This document shows, piece after piece, positions 8,403-16,658 of a stretch of DNA of 64,000 nt. Under the pieces are notes generated by a model. That model did no database searches and had not been told where the DNA came from. It was given only the letters and a program-made list of their open reading frames with translations. The DNA is taken from assembly GCA_038205115.1 (NCBI GenBank), contig JBBRCE010000010.1:56653-120652 (forward strand), given 5' to 3'. The position numbers and the translations under genes are program-made. Within the stretch, counting starts at the first letter, position 1; each line of letters begins with the position of its first letter. The DNA comes from JBBRCE01 sp038205115 (GTDB lineage: Bacteria; Planctomycetota; Planctomycetia; Pirellulales; JBBRCE01).

Positions 8403-8481
8403 CAATGGCGCGGCGCGGCACAGTCCGCTGTCGCGTTGCTCCAGAGTTTCTTCCGTCAGACTCGCCTAACATTTGCCCGCC

Positions 8482-10749
8482 ATGTCTACCGCGACCGTTC
8501 CCAGCACGTTGACCGTTGCCTTGATTGGTAACCCCAACACCGGCAAATCGACGCTGTTCTCGCATTTAGCGGGCGTACGGCAACGCGTCGGCAATTATCC
8601 CGGCGTGACGGTCGAAAAAAAAGTTGGCCAGGTGCAGTTTGGCCAGCAACGTTTTGAGCTGATCGACCTGCCAGGCACGTACAGCCTCGCGCCGCGATCG
8701 CTTGACGAAATGGTGGCGGTGGACGTGCTGTTGGGCCGACAGGCTGATGTGGGCGCAACGCAGGCCGTGCTCTGCATTGTCGACGCCAGCAATATCGAGC
8801 GAAATCTGTACCTTGTCAGCCAAGTCTTGGAGATGGGGCTGCCGACAGTTGTGGCCCTGAACATGATCGATATCGCCGAGGGCCGCGGCATCAAAATCGA
8901 TGTCGCCACTTTGGCCACGCGTTTAGGCGTGCCGGTCATTGCCGTACAGGCGAACAAGGGTCGCGGACTACTCGAACTCAAAAATGCGCTGCTGACCGCG
9001 GCACAGTCGCCAGTTAACGTCCGCGAAAATCCGTTCCCGCAGGCGTTTCAGCAGGAAGTCGCGCAACTTGAGCGCCTGCTTTCGACAAACCAACTTCCCG
9101 CGTCAACGGCCGACGGCCAAACAGAACAGGCGGCTCGTGATGCAGCACTGCGATTTCTCGCCGAGCGGCTGCTACTCGACTCGGGCGGATATTTGGAAAC
9201 TTCGGAGCTGTTCCGGCACCTGCCCGAGCTGAAGACTACGCTGGCCACTGCACGCCAACGGTTGAAAGCGGCTGGACTGCCTGTGCCGGCGGTCGAAGCG
9301 ATGGTCCGCTACGATTGGGTGGGCCGAATTGTCGATGGCATTGTCACGAAGCCCAGGCAGCGAGAAGTAACGTCCAGCGATCGGCTGGATCGCGTGCTGA
9401 CTCACAAGTGGCTGGGGACGCTGATTTTTGCCTTGATGATGTTGCTGGTGTTCACCTCGATCTTTGCCATCGCAAAGCCGCCAATGGACTGGATCGATGG
9501 CGGAATTAAAGCGCTCGGCAAGTGGACCGGCCAACGACTGGCCGAAGGGCCGCTAAAATCGCTGGTCGTCGACGGCATCTTTGGCGGCGTAGGCAGCGTG
9601 CTGGTTTTTCTACCGCAAATTGTGATTCTGTTTTTTTTCATTGCCATTTTAGAAGATTGCGGCTACATGGCCCGTGCCGCTTATCTGATGGATCGTTTGA
9701 TGTCGCGCGTCGGTCTCAGCGGCAAGTCGTTCATCCCGCTGTTGTCTTCGTTCGCTTGCGCCATTCCCGGCATCATGGCCACGCGCGTGATCGAAAATCG
9801 ACGCGACCGGCTGACGACCATTCTGGTGGCGCCGCTAATGAGCTGTGCGGCAAAGCTTTCCGTCTATATGTTGCTGATCGATACGTTCATTCCGGCCACG
9901 GTGCTGGGCGGTTGCCTGCCGCTGCAAGGCTTGGTGCTGTTTGCCATGTATGGGCTGGGGATCATCGTGGCGGCCGCGGTTGCGATGTTGCTCAAGCGGA
10001 CGCTGCTCCGCGGCGCCACGCCGCCGTTTGTGATGGAACTGCCCAGCTATAAGTGGCCATCGGCTGCGTTGGTGCTGCATCGCATGGTCGAACGCGGTTG
10101 GGCGTTCATTCAACGCGCTGGCACGGTGATTTTCGCGGTTTCCGTGCTGGTTTGGGCAGCCGGTTATTACCCTCACCACTCGGCCGAAGTCGAGGCGCCG
10201 TTCGCCCTACGGAAAGAGGCGCTGGAAATCCGACAAATCGAATTGCAGCGAATTTCGCCCGACGACCACGAGCAACTCGACACCGTGGCCAAAGAATTGG
10301 AAACGCTGGAAAAGCAAATCGACGGCGCGTATCTCCAGCAAAGTTATCTGGGCCGCGCAGGTCATTTCATCGAGCCGGCCGTCAAACCACTGGGCTGGGA
10401 TTGGCGAATCGGCGCGGCGGCCATTGCGTCGTTCCCGGCGCGCGAAGTCGTCATCGGTACGCTCGGCGTGATCTACAACTTGGGCGACGTCAAAGACGAG
10501 ACCGAACCGCTCAAAGATAAACTGCGCGACGCAACCTGGGACGGAACCGACCGTAAAGTCTATAATATCCCGGTGGCGCTATCGATCATGGTGTTCTTTT
10601 CGCTCTGCGCGCAATGCGCTGGGACTCTGGCCGTGATCCGTCGCGAAACGAACAGTTGGCGATGGCCCGCGTTTACGTTTGCCTACATGACCGTGTTGGC
10701 TTACTTTGCCGCGATGGCCACCTATCACCTAGGAATGCTGTTCGTGTAA
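8482..10749 (+). CDS. feoB: Ferrous iron transporter FeoB
   Basis: FeoB imports Fe2+ across the inner membrane, using an N-terminal G domain. The 755-residue product has G1 (GNPNTGKST, residues 16-24), a switch region with NYPGVTVE, G3 (DLPGTYSL near 62) and G4 (NMID). The membrane half has the Gate repeats (FLPQIVILFFFIAILEDCGYMARAAYLMD and the later FPAREVVIGTLGVIYN). Between them is a Glu/Leu-rich insert of about 70 residues near 570-630, probably a periplasmic or cytosolic coiled segment. I use the ATG at 8482 in preference to a TTG three codons earlier. Confidence 0.96.
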   Translation: MSTATVPSTLTVALIGNPNTGKSTLFSHLAGVRQRVGNYPGVTVEKKVGQVQFGQQRFELIDLPGTYSLAPRSLDEMVAVDVLLGRQADVGATQAVLCIVDASNIERNLYLVSQVLEMGLPTVVALNMIDIAEGRGIKIDVATLATRLGVPVIAVQANKGRGLLELKNALLTAAQSPVNVRENPFPQAFQQEVAQLERLLSTNQLPASTADGQTEQAARDAALRFLAERLLLDSGGYLETSELFRHLPELKTTLATARQRLKAAGLPVPAVEAMVRYDWVGRIVDGIVTKPRQREVTSSDRLDRVLTHKWLGTLIFALMMLLVFTSIFAIAKPPMDWIDGGIKALGKWTGQRLAEGPLKSLVVDGIFGGVGSVLVFLPQIVILFFFIAILEDCGYMARAAYLMDRLMSRVGLSGKSFIPLLSSFACAIPGIMATRVIENRRDRLTTILVAPLMSCAAKLSVYMLLIDTFIPATVLGGCLPLQGLVLFAMYGLGIIVAAAVAMLLKRTLLRGATPPFVMELPSYKWPSAALVLHRMVERGWAFIQRAGTVIFAVSVLVWAAGYYPHHSAEVEAPFALRKEALEIRQIELQRISPDDHEQLDTVAKELETLEKQIDGAYLQQSYLGRAGHFIEPAVKPLGWDWRIGAAAIASFPAREVVIGTLGVIYNLGDVKDETEPLKDKLRDATWDGTDRKVYNIPVALSIMVFFSLCAQCAGTLAVIRRETNSWRWPAFTFAYMTVLAYFAAMATYHLGMLFV

Positions 10750-10755
10750 TTTGCC

Positions 10756-11016
10756 ATGAGCCAACTGCCGCAAAATCTGATCGTACTGACCGCCGCGCTG
10801 CTGGCCGCGGGCTACTTGCTCCGTCGCGGTTGGAAAATGTTGGCGCAGCAAAAGTCAGGCGGTTGTGGCGGCTGCGGCAATTGTCCGAGCACCAGCCCCG
10901 CAACTCGAACGGCCACGTTGCAACTGTCGGCGGACGCAACGCCTGCTAAGCAAAATAACCCGCTGCACGTAATTTCGGGTGCTGGTTCCGTCGGTGCCGT
11001 GCGGCCTGATGTTTGA
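10756..11016 (+). CDS. Small Cys-rich membrane protein of the feo operon
   Basis: This 86-residue protein begins 6 bases after feoB. It has one N-terminal membrane helix (LIVLTAALLAAGYLL), a basic stretch and then a cysteine cluster CGGCGNC near residue 37. This is the layout of the FeoB-associated Cys-rich membrane proteins that end many feo operons and that may stand in for FeoC. The tail after the cluster (about 45 residues) is polar and longer than usual. A metal-relay or Fe-S sensing role is inferred from family and position, not shown. Confidence 0.8.
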   Translation: MSQLPQNLIVLTAALLAAGYLLRRGWKMLAQQKSGGCGGCGNCPSTSPATRTATLQLSADATPAKQNNPLHVISGAGSVGAVRPDV

Positions 11017-11133
11017 CCGGCGCGCCGCAGCTCATGAAGTATCGGGCTGACTGGTCCGGTACGTGTGGAGGCGTGCTCCGCGCATGAATCTGTGCACGGT
11101 GAAACGATTATGTTCTCAATTGCGACCTTCGTC

Positions 11134-11142
11134 TGCTAGAAT
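11134..11142 (+). promoter_or_regulatory. Possible extended -10 promoter for the small basic protein gene
   Basis: TGCTAGAAT is an extended -10 element (TGn followed by TAGAAT), about 140 bases upstream of the GTG start at 11283. A weak TTCTCA lies 18 bases before the hexamer. Downstream, AGACCA and TGGTCT can form a 6-bp hairpin in the leader. The distance to the gene is long, so this is tentative. Confidence 0.35.
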
Positions 11143-11282
11143 GCGCGGCCAGACCACCGCCGCTGGTCTTGACGTTCGTAGAGCGTCCATCTAAACAGAA
11201 GTGTCGGCGCCATTGTCACGGCCACGCGGCGCGGGCCAACACATCGTTCAACTTTTTACGCGATTGAATCAGGGAGTCATTT

Positions 11283-11492
11283 GTGAGCATCATTCGGATT
11301 GGCGCGACGAAGAAGTACTCGGATAACTGGAGCAATATTTTCGGCGGTAAGAAGTCGGCCGAAAAATCGACCGCCGCCGTAAAGAGCCCTGCTAAGAAAG
11401 CGTCGACACCCAAGCCAACTGCCAAGCCGGCAGGCAAGGTTTCTGCTAAAGCCGCCCCCGCCAAGAAGGCGGCGAAGAAAGCCAAGAAATAA
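11283..11492 (+). CDS. Small Lys/Ala-rich, histone H1-like basic protein
   Basis: The 69-residue product has a short ordered-looking head (MSIIRIGATKKYSDNWSN, then IFGGKK) and a tail made almost entirely of Lys, Ala, Pro, Ser and Thr with repeated AKKA and PAKK units, like bacterial histone H1-like or AlgP-type tails. Nucleic-acid binding is the likely property of such a tail. The GTG start at 11283 fits the head; no ATG is available. It stands alone between the feo operon and a convergent fabZ-like gene. Which nucleic acid it binds is unknown. Confidence 0.7.
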   Translation: MSIIRIGATKKYSDNWSNIFGGKKSAEKSTAAVKSPAKKASTPKPTAKPAGKVSAKAAPAKKAAKKAKK

Positions 11493-11731
11493 TCGCTTTG
11501 CAGCGGCTGATTTTGGTCGTGGTATCAAGTCCGCCCACCGGGCAGACAGTTCGGCCGATGAGCAGCGTCGCGTTGACAGATGCGTTTTTAAGCCGCGGCC
11601 GCAACTCGTCCGCAGGTGTTCCGCTGCGCCGGAATTACCATGCACCCAACGAACTGAGCCTTGTTACGCGCGGTCTCGAGCCGATGCTTGGCCGCTCGCC
11701 AAGACAAGCTTAAGCCGACAAGGTCAACTGA

Positions 11732-12235
11732 CTATAACTGTGGCAGATCGATCGGCAGCGGAATGCCCTTGATTTTGCCTTCCACCACCAGGACGCGTTC
11801 GACAAAGCCTTGAAAGCGGCACACGATCATTGCGCCGCGACGGACTTTGAGCAGCTTAATGGCAATCACCAACCGCTGCCCCGGAAAGACCGGGTCGCGA
11901 AATCGCACTTCTTCCAAGCCGCCAAAGCCAACCACCTTGGCACCTAACAGATCGTACTTCTGCGTCAGAAAGCTGGCCAACTGCGCGGCCGCTTCGCACA
12001 TGATTACGCCGGGCATTAGGGCAATCTGCGGCATGTGACCGCGAACCCAAAATTCGTCGTGACCAATGTCCTTGTAGCCGACACAAATGTGGTGCTCGTA
12101 ATCGATGTGGACGATGGCCGTCAACTGCTCCATTTCGAAGCGTTGCAAATTGTATCGACGGATTTCCTCCAAATTGGCGACAACGACGTTTTCGTCGAAA
12201 TCGCTAAACTCGATGATGAGATCCTTACCAGCCAC
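11732..12235 (-). CDS. FabZ/FabA-like hotdog-fold dehydratase
   Basis: FabZ enzymes dehydrate 3-hydroxyacyl-ACP in fatty-acid synthesis. The 167-residue protein has the family's catalytic pattern: GHMPQIALMPGVIMCEAAAQL, giving His67, the MPGV turn at 74-77 and the acidic Glu81. The central strand RFRDPVFPGQRLVI is also typical. At this length it is slightly longer than a minimal FabZ, with about 20 extra N-terminal residues. No fatty-acid gene neighbours it, so it may be a paralogue used for lipid or hydroxyacyl modification instead of the main FabZ. Confidence 0.82.
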   Translation of the reverse strand: MAGKDLIIEFSDFDENVVVANLEEIRRYNLQRFEMEQLTAIVHIDYEHHICVGYKDIGHDEFWVRGHMPQIALMPGVIMCEAAAQLASFLTQKYDLLGAKVVGFGGLEEVRFRDPVFPGQRLVIAIKLLKVRRGAMIVCRFQGFVERVLVVEGKIKGIPLPIDLPQL

Positions 12236-12342
12236 GCCACCACTCCTGCCGGTTGCCTAATCGCTGTCCGCTGTATGGCCCAAGAGGGCAAGGTAAATTT
12301 TGCCCGACTGTCTGTCGTCCGGCACTTCGTCAATTCTGACGT

Positions 12343-12441
12343 TTAGGTGCGGATATCCTTACGTTTGGCCTTCCGCGCCTTGCTGTTGGCAGGACGAGCG
12401 CCGTGATTTGCTTTTTTCAACCTGCGATGCGGTTTTGCCAT
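12343..12441 (-). CDS. Very small Arg/Lys-rich protein
   Basis: This is a 32-residue protein, MAKPHRRLKKANHGARP followed by NSKARKAKRKDIRT, with about half of its residues basic. Composition and length resemble small ribosome-associated peptides such as Thx, though it is not an obvious homologue. The open frame extends 39 codons further upstream, but that part looks non-coding, and an ATG is present at 12441. It lies between the fabZ-like gene and the protease gene. It is offered as a probable, not certain, gene. Confidence 0.5.
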   Translation of the reverse strand: MAKPHRRLKKANHGARPANSKARKAKRKDIRT

Positions 12442-12686
12442 CTTTCCACTCCCAAATGTATCTTGAGGCCCTAGCTGAGAATCCTCCAAAATACCATCCC
12501 GGCCGAAGTTTGAAAAGGCAAGAAAATTGGCATGTCGACGGACCCGCGGAGTTGGCAACGACTTGCGAAACGCCCACGGATCGCGTCAAAATACATCCGT
12601 GCGAATGACATGCGCGGCAGAATCGTCTTGGAATCGGATGGATACCCACGCGGAGAACGAGCAAACCACACGACGAGGAACCCAAG

Positions 12687-14150
12687 ATGAACGTTAAACC
12701 GATTGCGGCATTGTTACTGAACGCGCTGTTAGCGGCCGCTGTGGTCATTACCATTGGGCGCACGTTGCCGCCGACCGAAACTCCATTGCTACAGCGTGCG
12801 TCGGCCGCCGATTACGCCAGCATTCTGTTGCCCGACGTGCCACACGTGCGGCAAAGGCCCGATTTTTGCGGCGAAGCGTGCGTCGAAATGTGGTTGCGCA
12901 AGCTGGGCTACAAGATTGACCAGGACGATGTTTTCAACGTCTCAGGGCTTGACCCAGAGCGTGGCCGCGGCTGTTATACGGCCGAAATGGTTCGCGCACT
13001 AACAAATTTGGGCTTCAAGCCGGGCGACGTTTGGTATCGCTACGACACGGCAAAGGCGGCTGAACAATTAGAAACGCAGTGGCAACTGCTACACGCTGAT
13101 CTGCTCAAAGGCATTCCCAGCATCGTCTGTATGCATTACGACGACACGCCGCGGACCACCGAGCATTTTCGGCTGGTGCTGGGCTACGACGCCGTGAAGG
13201 ACGACGTCATCATGCACGACCCGGCGCTCGAAAATGGGAGCTACCGCCGTATGCAGCGGGCTAAGTTCTTTAAACTTTGGCCACTCGGCGCAGGCGAAAA
13301 CCGCCAGGTCGCCATTCGTTTGCGGCTGGAAGGCGCCAAAATTAGCCCACCGCCGCGCGCGTCCGGCTTTACCGACGCTGACTACTGTCAGCATATTATG
13401 ACGCTTCGCGAAAAGCGGTTGCCGGAAGGATTTTCGCTGGTACTGCAAAAGCCGTTTGTCGTGGTTGGCGACGACCCCGAAAAAGAAGTCAAGCGTCGCG
13501 CGGGCGACACAGTCAAGTGGGCCGTCGATCAACTGAAAGCCACCTACTTCGAGAAAGAGCCGGAGCATATTCTCGATGTCTGGCTGTTCAAGGACGAAGA
13601 CAGCTACAAAGCGAACACCAAGAAGGTTTTTGATGACGAGCCGACAACGCCGTACGGCTATTACTCGTCGGCCCATCGTGCGCTGATCATGAATATCAGC
13701 ACGGGCGGCGGCACGCTGGTGCATGAGATTGTGCATCCATTCATGGCCACCAATTTCCCCAAATGCCCATCGTGGTTTAACGAAGGACTGGCCTCGCTGT
13801 ACGAACAATCGGGGAGCGAAAATGGCAAAATTCATGGATACACCAACTGGCGTTTGAATGGGCTGCAAACGGCCATCAAAGCCAAACGCGTGCCAAGCTT
13901 CGAAACGCTGTGCGGCACCAGCACCAACGAATTCTACAACCAAGATCGCGGCACCAATTATTCGCAGTCCCGCTATCTTTGCTATTACTTGCAAGAGCAC
14001 GACTTACTGGTGAAGTACTATCAACAGTTTCGCAAAAACAGCGAAGATGACCCCACGGGTTACAAAACGCTCCAGGAAGTGCTCGGCGAAAAAGACATGG
14101 CCGAGTTTAAAACGAAATGGGAAGCCTGGGTGCTCAAGCTCAAACGCTAA
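12687..14150 (+). CDS. Secreted double protease: C39-like cysteine domain plus HEXXH metallopeptidase domain
   Basis: The 487-residue protein starts with a membrane/signal segment (residues 5-23). Residues about 48-215 form a C39-like papain fold: Cys61 in QRPDFCGEACVEM, His160 in HFRLVLGYD and Asp178 in HDPA are in the expected order of a catalytic triad. Residues about 225-487 resemble the gluzincin/DUF1570-type metallopeptidases: HEIVH at 346-350 supplies two zinc ligands and the catalytic Glu, and NEGLASLYE (Glu366) the third ligand. Two complete protease signatures in one exported chain are unusual. A strong terminator follows the gene. Substrates are unknown. Confidence 0.8.
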   Translation: MNVKPIAALLLNALLAAAVVITIGRTLPPTETPLLQRASAADYASILLPDVPHVRQRPDFCGEACVEMWLRKLGYKIDQDDVFNVSGLDPERGRGCYTAEMVRALTNLGFKPGDVWYRYDTAKAAEQLETQWQLLHADLLKGIPSIVCMHYDDTPRTTEHFRLVLGYDAVKDDVIMHDPALENGSYRRMQRAKFFKLWPLGAGENRQVAIRLRLEGAKISPPPRASGFTDADYCQHIMTLREKRLPEGFSLVLQKPFVVVGDDPEKEVKRRAGDTVKWAVDQLKATYFEKEPEHILDVWLFKDEDSYKANTKKVFDDEPTTPYGYYSSAHRALIMNISTGGGTLVHEIVHPFMATNFPKCPSWFNEGLASLYEQSGSENGKIHGYTNWRLNGLQTAIKAKRVPSFETLCGTSTNEFYNQDRGTNYSQSRYLCYYLQEHDLLVKYYQQFRKNSEDDPTGYKTLQEVLGEKDMAEFKTKWEAWVLKLKR

Positions 14151-14160
14151 GCCGTCAATC

Positions 14161-14210
14161 AACCGCGCTGGCAAACCGGCATTGCCAGCGCGGTTTGCAT
14201 TTAAAAATGC
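14161..14210 (+). terminator. Strong intrinsic terminator
   Basis: A perfect 14-bp stem pairs AACCGCGCTGGCAA (14161-14174) with its complement at 14182-14195 around a 7-base loop. A second small palindrome, GCATTTAAAAATGC (14197-14210), follows at once. It lies 11 bases beyond the protease stop codon and separates it from the kinase gene, whose start is 25 bases further on. Confidence 0.75.
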
Positions 14211-14235
14211 AACAAACGCATCGTAAGCAATTCAC

Positions 14236-16551
14236 ATGACTTCGGACGTCGATCCCAAAGCTCTGGCCGCGACAACAACCCTGCGGTTGCATGAAGCAAC
14301 CAAGGATTGGGCGAGCTTGATGGAGCAGATCGACTCGTTTTCGCTCGCCTGGGATCAAGCCGCGGAGCAACCACCGGAAATCGAGAGTTTCCTGCCGACC
14401 GAACCGCCAATCTTGCGGCACATGGTGCTGGTGGAGTTGATCAAAATCGATCTTGAGTTTCGCTGGCAGGAACACAACTGCCCTAAGACCATTGAGCAGT
14501 ATCTGGCCGAGTTCCCAGAACTCGGCGCGGATGGGCCGCCAGCCGATCTGATTCACGAAGAATATCAGATTCGCCGGAGACTGCCCGACGCCCCGGCGGT
14601 GGCCGTCTATCTCTCTCGTTTTCCGCGACAAGCCGACCAGTTGCAAAAACTTCTGAAGCTCAGCGAAAGCGAGCGATCATCCACGCGTGTCATCGACCGG
14701 GCGCGCGGCCCGGAAACGCCCGTGGACGTTGGGCAGCAAATTGACGATTTCGATCTGCTTACGCGACTGGTCGCCGGTGCGTTTGCCACGGTCTTTCTGG
14801 CCAGGCAGCGTTCCATGCAACGGCTGGTCGCGCTGAAAATCTCGAAGGATCGCGGCACGGAATCGCAAACTCTGGCGCAGTTGGATCATCCGTATATCGT
14901 GCGCGTTTTCGATCAGCGCACGCTGCCTGAGCGGAATCTGCGACTGATGTATATGCAGCACATTCCCGGCGGCACGCTGCAAAACGTGGTGAGTCGCGTG
15001 CGTGACTTGCCGGTGGCCGAACAATCGGGCAGGGTGCTATTGGACTCCGTCGATCAAGCGCTGCTGGATCGTGGCGAAACGCGTCCAGCGGATTCTGCCG
15101 CGCGGCGGCGATTGGCGCAGGCGAGTTGGCCGGCGGCGGTTTGCTGGTTGGGCGCGCGACTGGGCGACGCCTTGCATTACGCCCATCGCCGGGGGGTGCT
15201 GCATCGCGACGTCAAACCGGCCAACGTGCTGTTGGATGCCGAAGCGAATCCCAAACTGGCGGACTTCAACGTCAGCTTCAGTAGCAAGCTCGATGGCGCG
15301 ACACCAGCGGCTTACTTCGGCGGCAGTTTGGCTTATATGTCACCCGAACAGCTCGAAGCCAGCAACCCTGAGCACCCACGCGAGCCCGACAGTTTGGACG
15401 GTCGCAGCGATGTTTATTCGCTGGCGATCATGCTCTGGGAAATGCTCTCTGGCACGCGGCCGTTTCCGGATGAAGCTGCCGCAACCTGGCTGGAAACGCT
15501 ACGGCATCTGGTCAAACTTCGTCAATCAGGCATCTCCGAGCAACAGCGCCGCAAACTGCCGCCACGGATGCCGCCGGGCATGGCCGATTTGCTGATCCGC
15601 TGCCTGTCCGCCAACCCGGACGAGCGGCCCGCCGATGCGGGCGAATTCTCGCGATTGTTGCAGCTTTGTTTGCATCCGCGCGCGCAGAAATTATTGCAGC
15701 CGGCGCGCGGCAGCGCCAGCGATTGGATTCGTCACTGGCCAGCCGTGGCGATCGTGCTCTGCTGCCTGATTCCCAACGCGATCATGACCGCATTCAACTT
15801 GCAATTTAACTTCGAGTTGGTGATGGATTCGCAACCGCCGGCGATTCGCGACATGTTCTTTCACTCGCAAGTCTTGACGGTCAACAGCATCGCCTACACG
15901 CTTGGAATCGGTACTGGCATCTGGTGGATTTGGCCGGTGCTCCAAGCCATACGCAGCGTGCAGAGCGGGCAGCGGTTGCCTGCCGAACGCCTGGCGGACT
16001 TACGTCGCTACTGCTTGTGGTTTGGCGATGCCATCATGTGGATCACCATTGCTGGTTGGCTGATTGCCGGGCTGACCTTTCCGATCTGGTTGCATCTGGC
16101 CGTGGATTACGAGGCAGCCCATTACGCCACGTTCATTCCGTCGATGGCGCTGTGCGGTTTGATTGCCGCCACAGCCACCTATTTTGTGGCCGCGTATGTC
16201 ACAGTGCATGGTTTTTATCCGGCGCTCCTGGGCAGTGGCGAAGTCAGCGAACGCGACGAGCAGCAAATGCAGGCGGTCATTCGGCGAAGCTGGCGGGTAT
16301 TCGTGGCCACGGTCACAGCGCCGCTGTTGGCTGTGGTGATTGCCACGTTGCACCCGGAGTCGAGCGTCAGTTCGATATACAAAGCCAGTGTGCTGGGCTT
16401 AGCGGTGATCGGACTTTCGGCCTCGGCGCTGGGATATATTTTGGTTCGGCAAATTCAAGCCGACATCGCGGCGTTGGCCACCGCGCTTTCGCCGCAGGCG
16501 TCTTCCGCCGCCGGCGGCGATACGGGTTCGTTTTGGACCGGCACGCATTAA
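14236..16551 (+). CDS. Membrane-anchored Ser/Thr protein kinase with DFN instead of DFG
   Basis: The 771-residue protein has an N-terminal helical region (about 1-165), a Hanks-type kinase domain (about 172-485) and a C-terminal part with roughly five membrane segments from about residue 500 to 735. Lys201 in VALKIS, HRDVKPANVLLD at 323-334 and GGSLAYMSPEQ are present. The glycine loop is degenerate (LVAGAFATV), and the metal-binding triad reads ADFNVSF (residues 342-348), with Asn replacing the Gly of DFG. The Asp itself is kept, so activity is possible. The layout, with membrane helices at the C-terminus, suggests a sensor of the inner membrane. It has a strong terminator upstream and its own transcription. 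Confidence 0.85.
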   Translation: MTSDVDPKALAATTTLRLHEATKDWASLMEQIDSFSLAWDQAAEQPPEIESFLPTEPPILRHMVLVELIKIDLEFRWQEHNCPKTIEQYLAEFPELGADGPPADLIHEEYQIRRRLPDAPAVAVYLSRFPRQADQLQKLLKLSESERSSTRVIDRARGPETPVDVGQQIDDFDLLTRLVAGAFATVFLARQRSMQRLVALKISKDRGTESQTLAQLDHPYIVRVFDQRTLPERNLRLMYMQHIPGGTLQNVVSRVRDLPVAEQSGRVLLDSVDQALLDRGETRPADSAARRRLAQASWPAAVCWLGARLGDALHYAHRRGVLHRDVKPANVLLDAEANPKLADFNVSFSSKLDGATPAAYFGGSLAYMSPEQLEASNPEHPREPDSLDGRSDVYSLAIMLWEMLSGTRPFPDEAAATWLETLRHLVKLRQSGISEQQRRKLPPRMPPGMADLLIRCLSANPDERPADAGEFSRLLQLCLHPRAQKLLQPARGSASDWIRHWPAVAIVLCCLIPNAIMTAFNLQFNFELVMDSQPPAIRDMFFHSQVLTVNSIAYTLGIGTGIWWIWPVLQAIRSVQSGQRLPAERLADLRRYCLWFGDAIMWITIAGWLIAGLTFPIWLHLAVDYEAAHYATFIPSMALCGLIAATATYFVAAYVTVHGFYPALLGSGEVSERDEQQMQAVIRRSWRVFVATVTAPLLAVVIATLHPESSVSSIYKASVLGLAVIGLSASALGYILVRQIQADIAALATALSPQASSAAGGDTGSFWTGTH

Positions 16552-16658
16552 CAGGTTGGCAATTGTGGCAGATTCAACTTGCGGCCTGCGGCCACGCGCA
16601 GCAAAATGCGGCAACCAAAACAACCTTGCCCCGTACACTCAAGCGCGATCGTGCAACC

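Noticed and set aside
11498..11713. Short open frame after the small basic protein gene
   Set aside because: It begins at TTG, has no ribosome site and no protein-like composition.
13089..14000. Open frame of about 303 codons on the minus strand
   Set aside because: Antisense to the double protease gene; no domain seen.
15924..16658. N-terminal extension of the DDAH-like gene
   Set aside because: The frame is open but overlaps the kinase gene and the residues match no family; the ATG at 16659 fits the family start.
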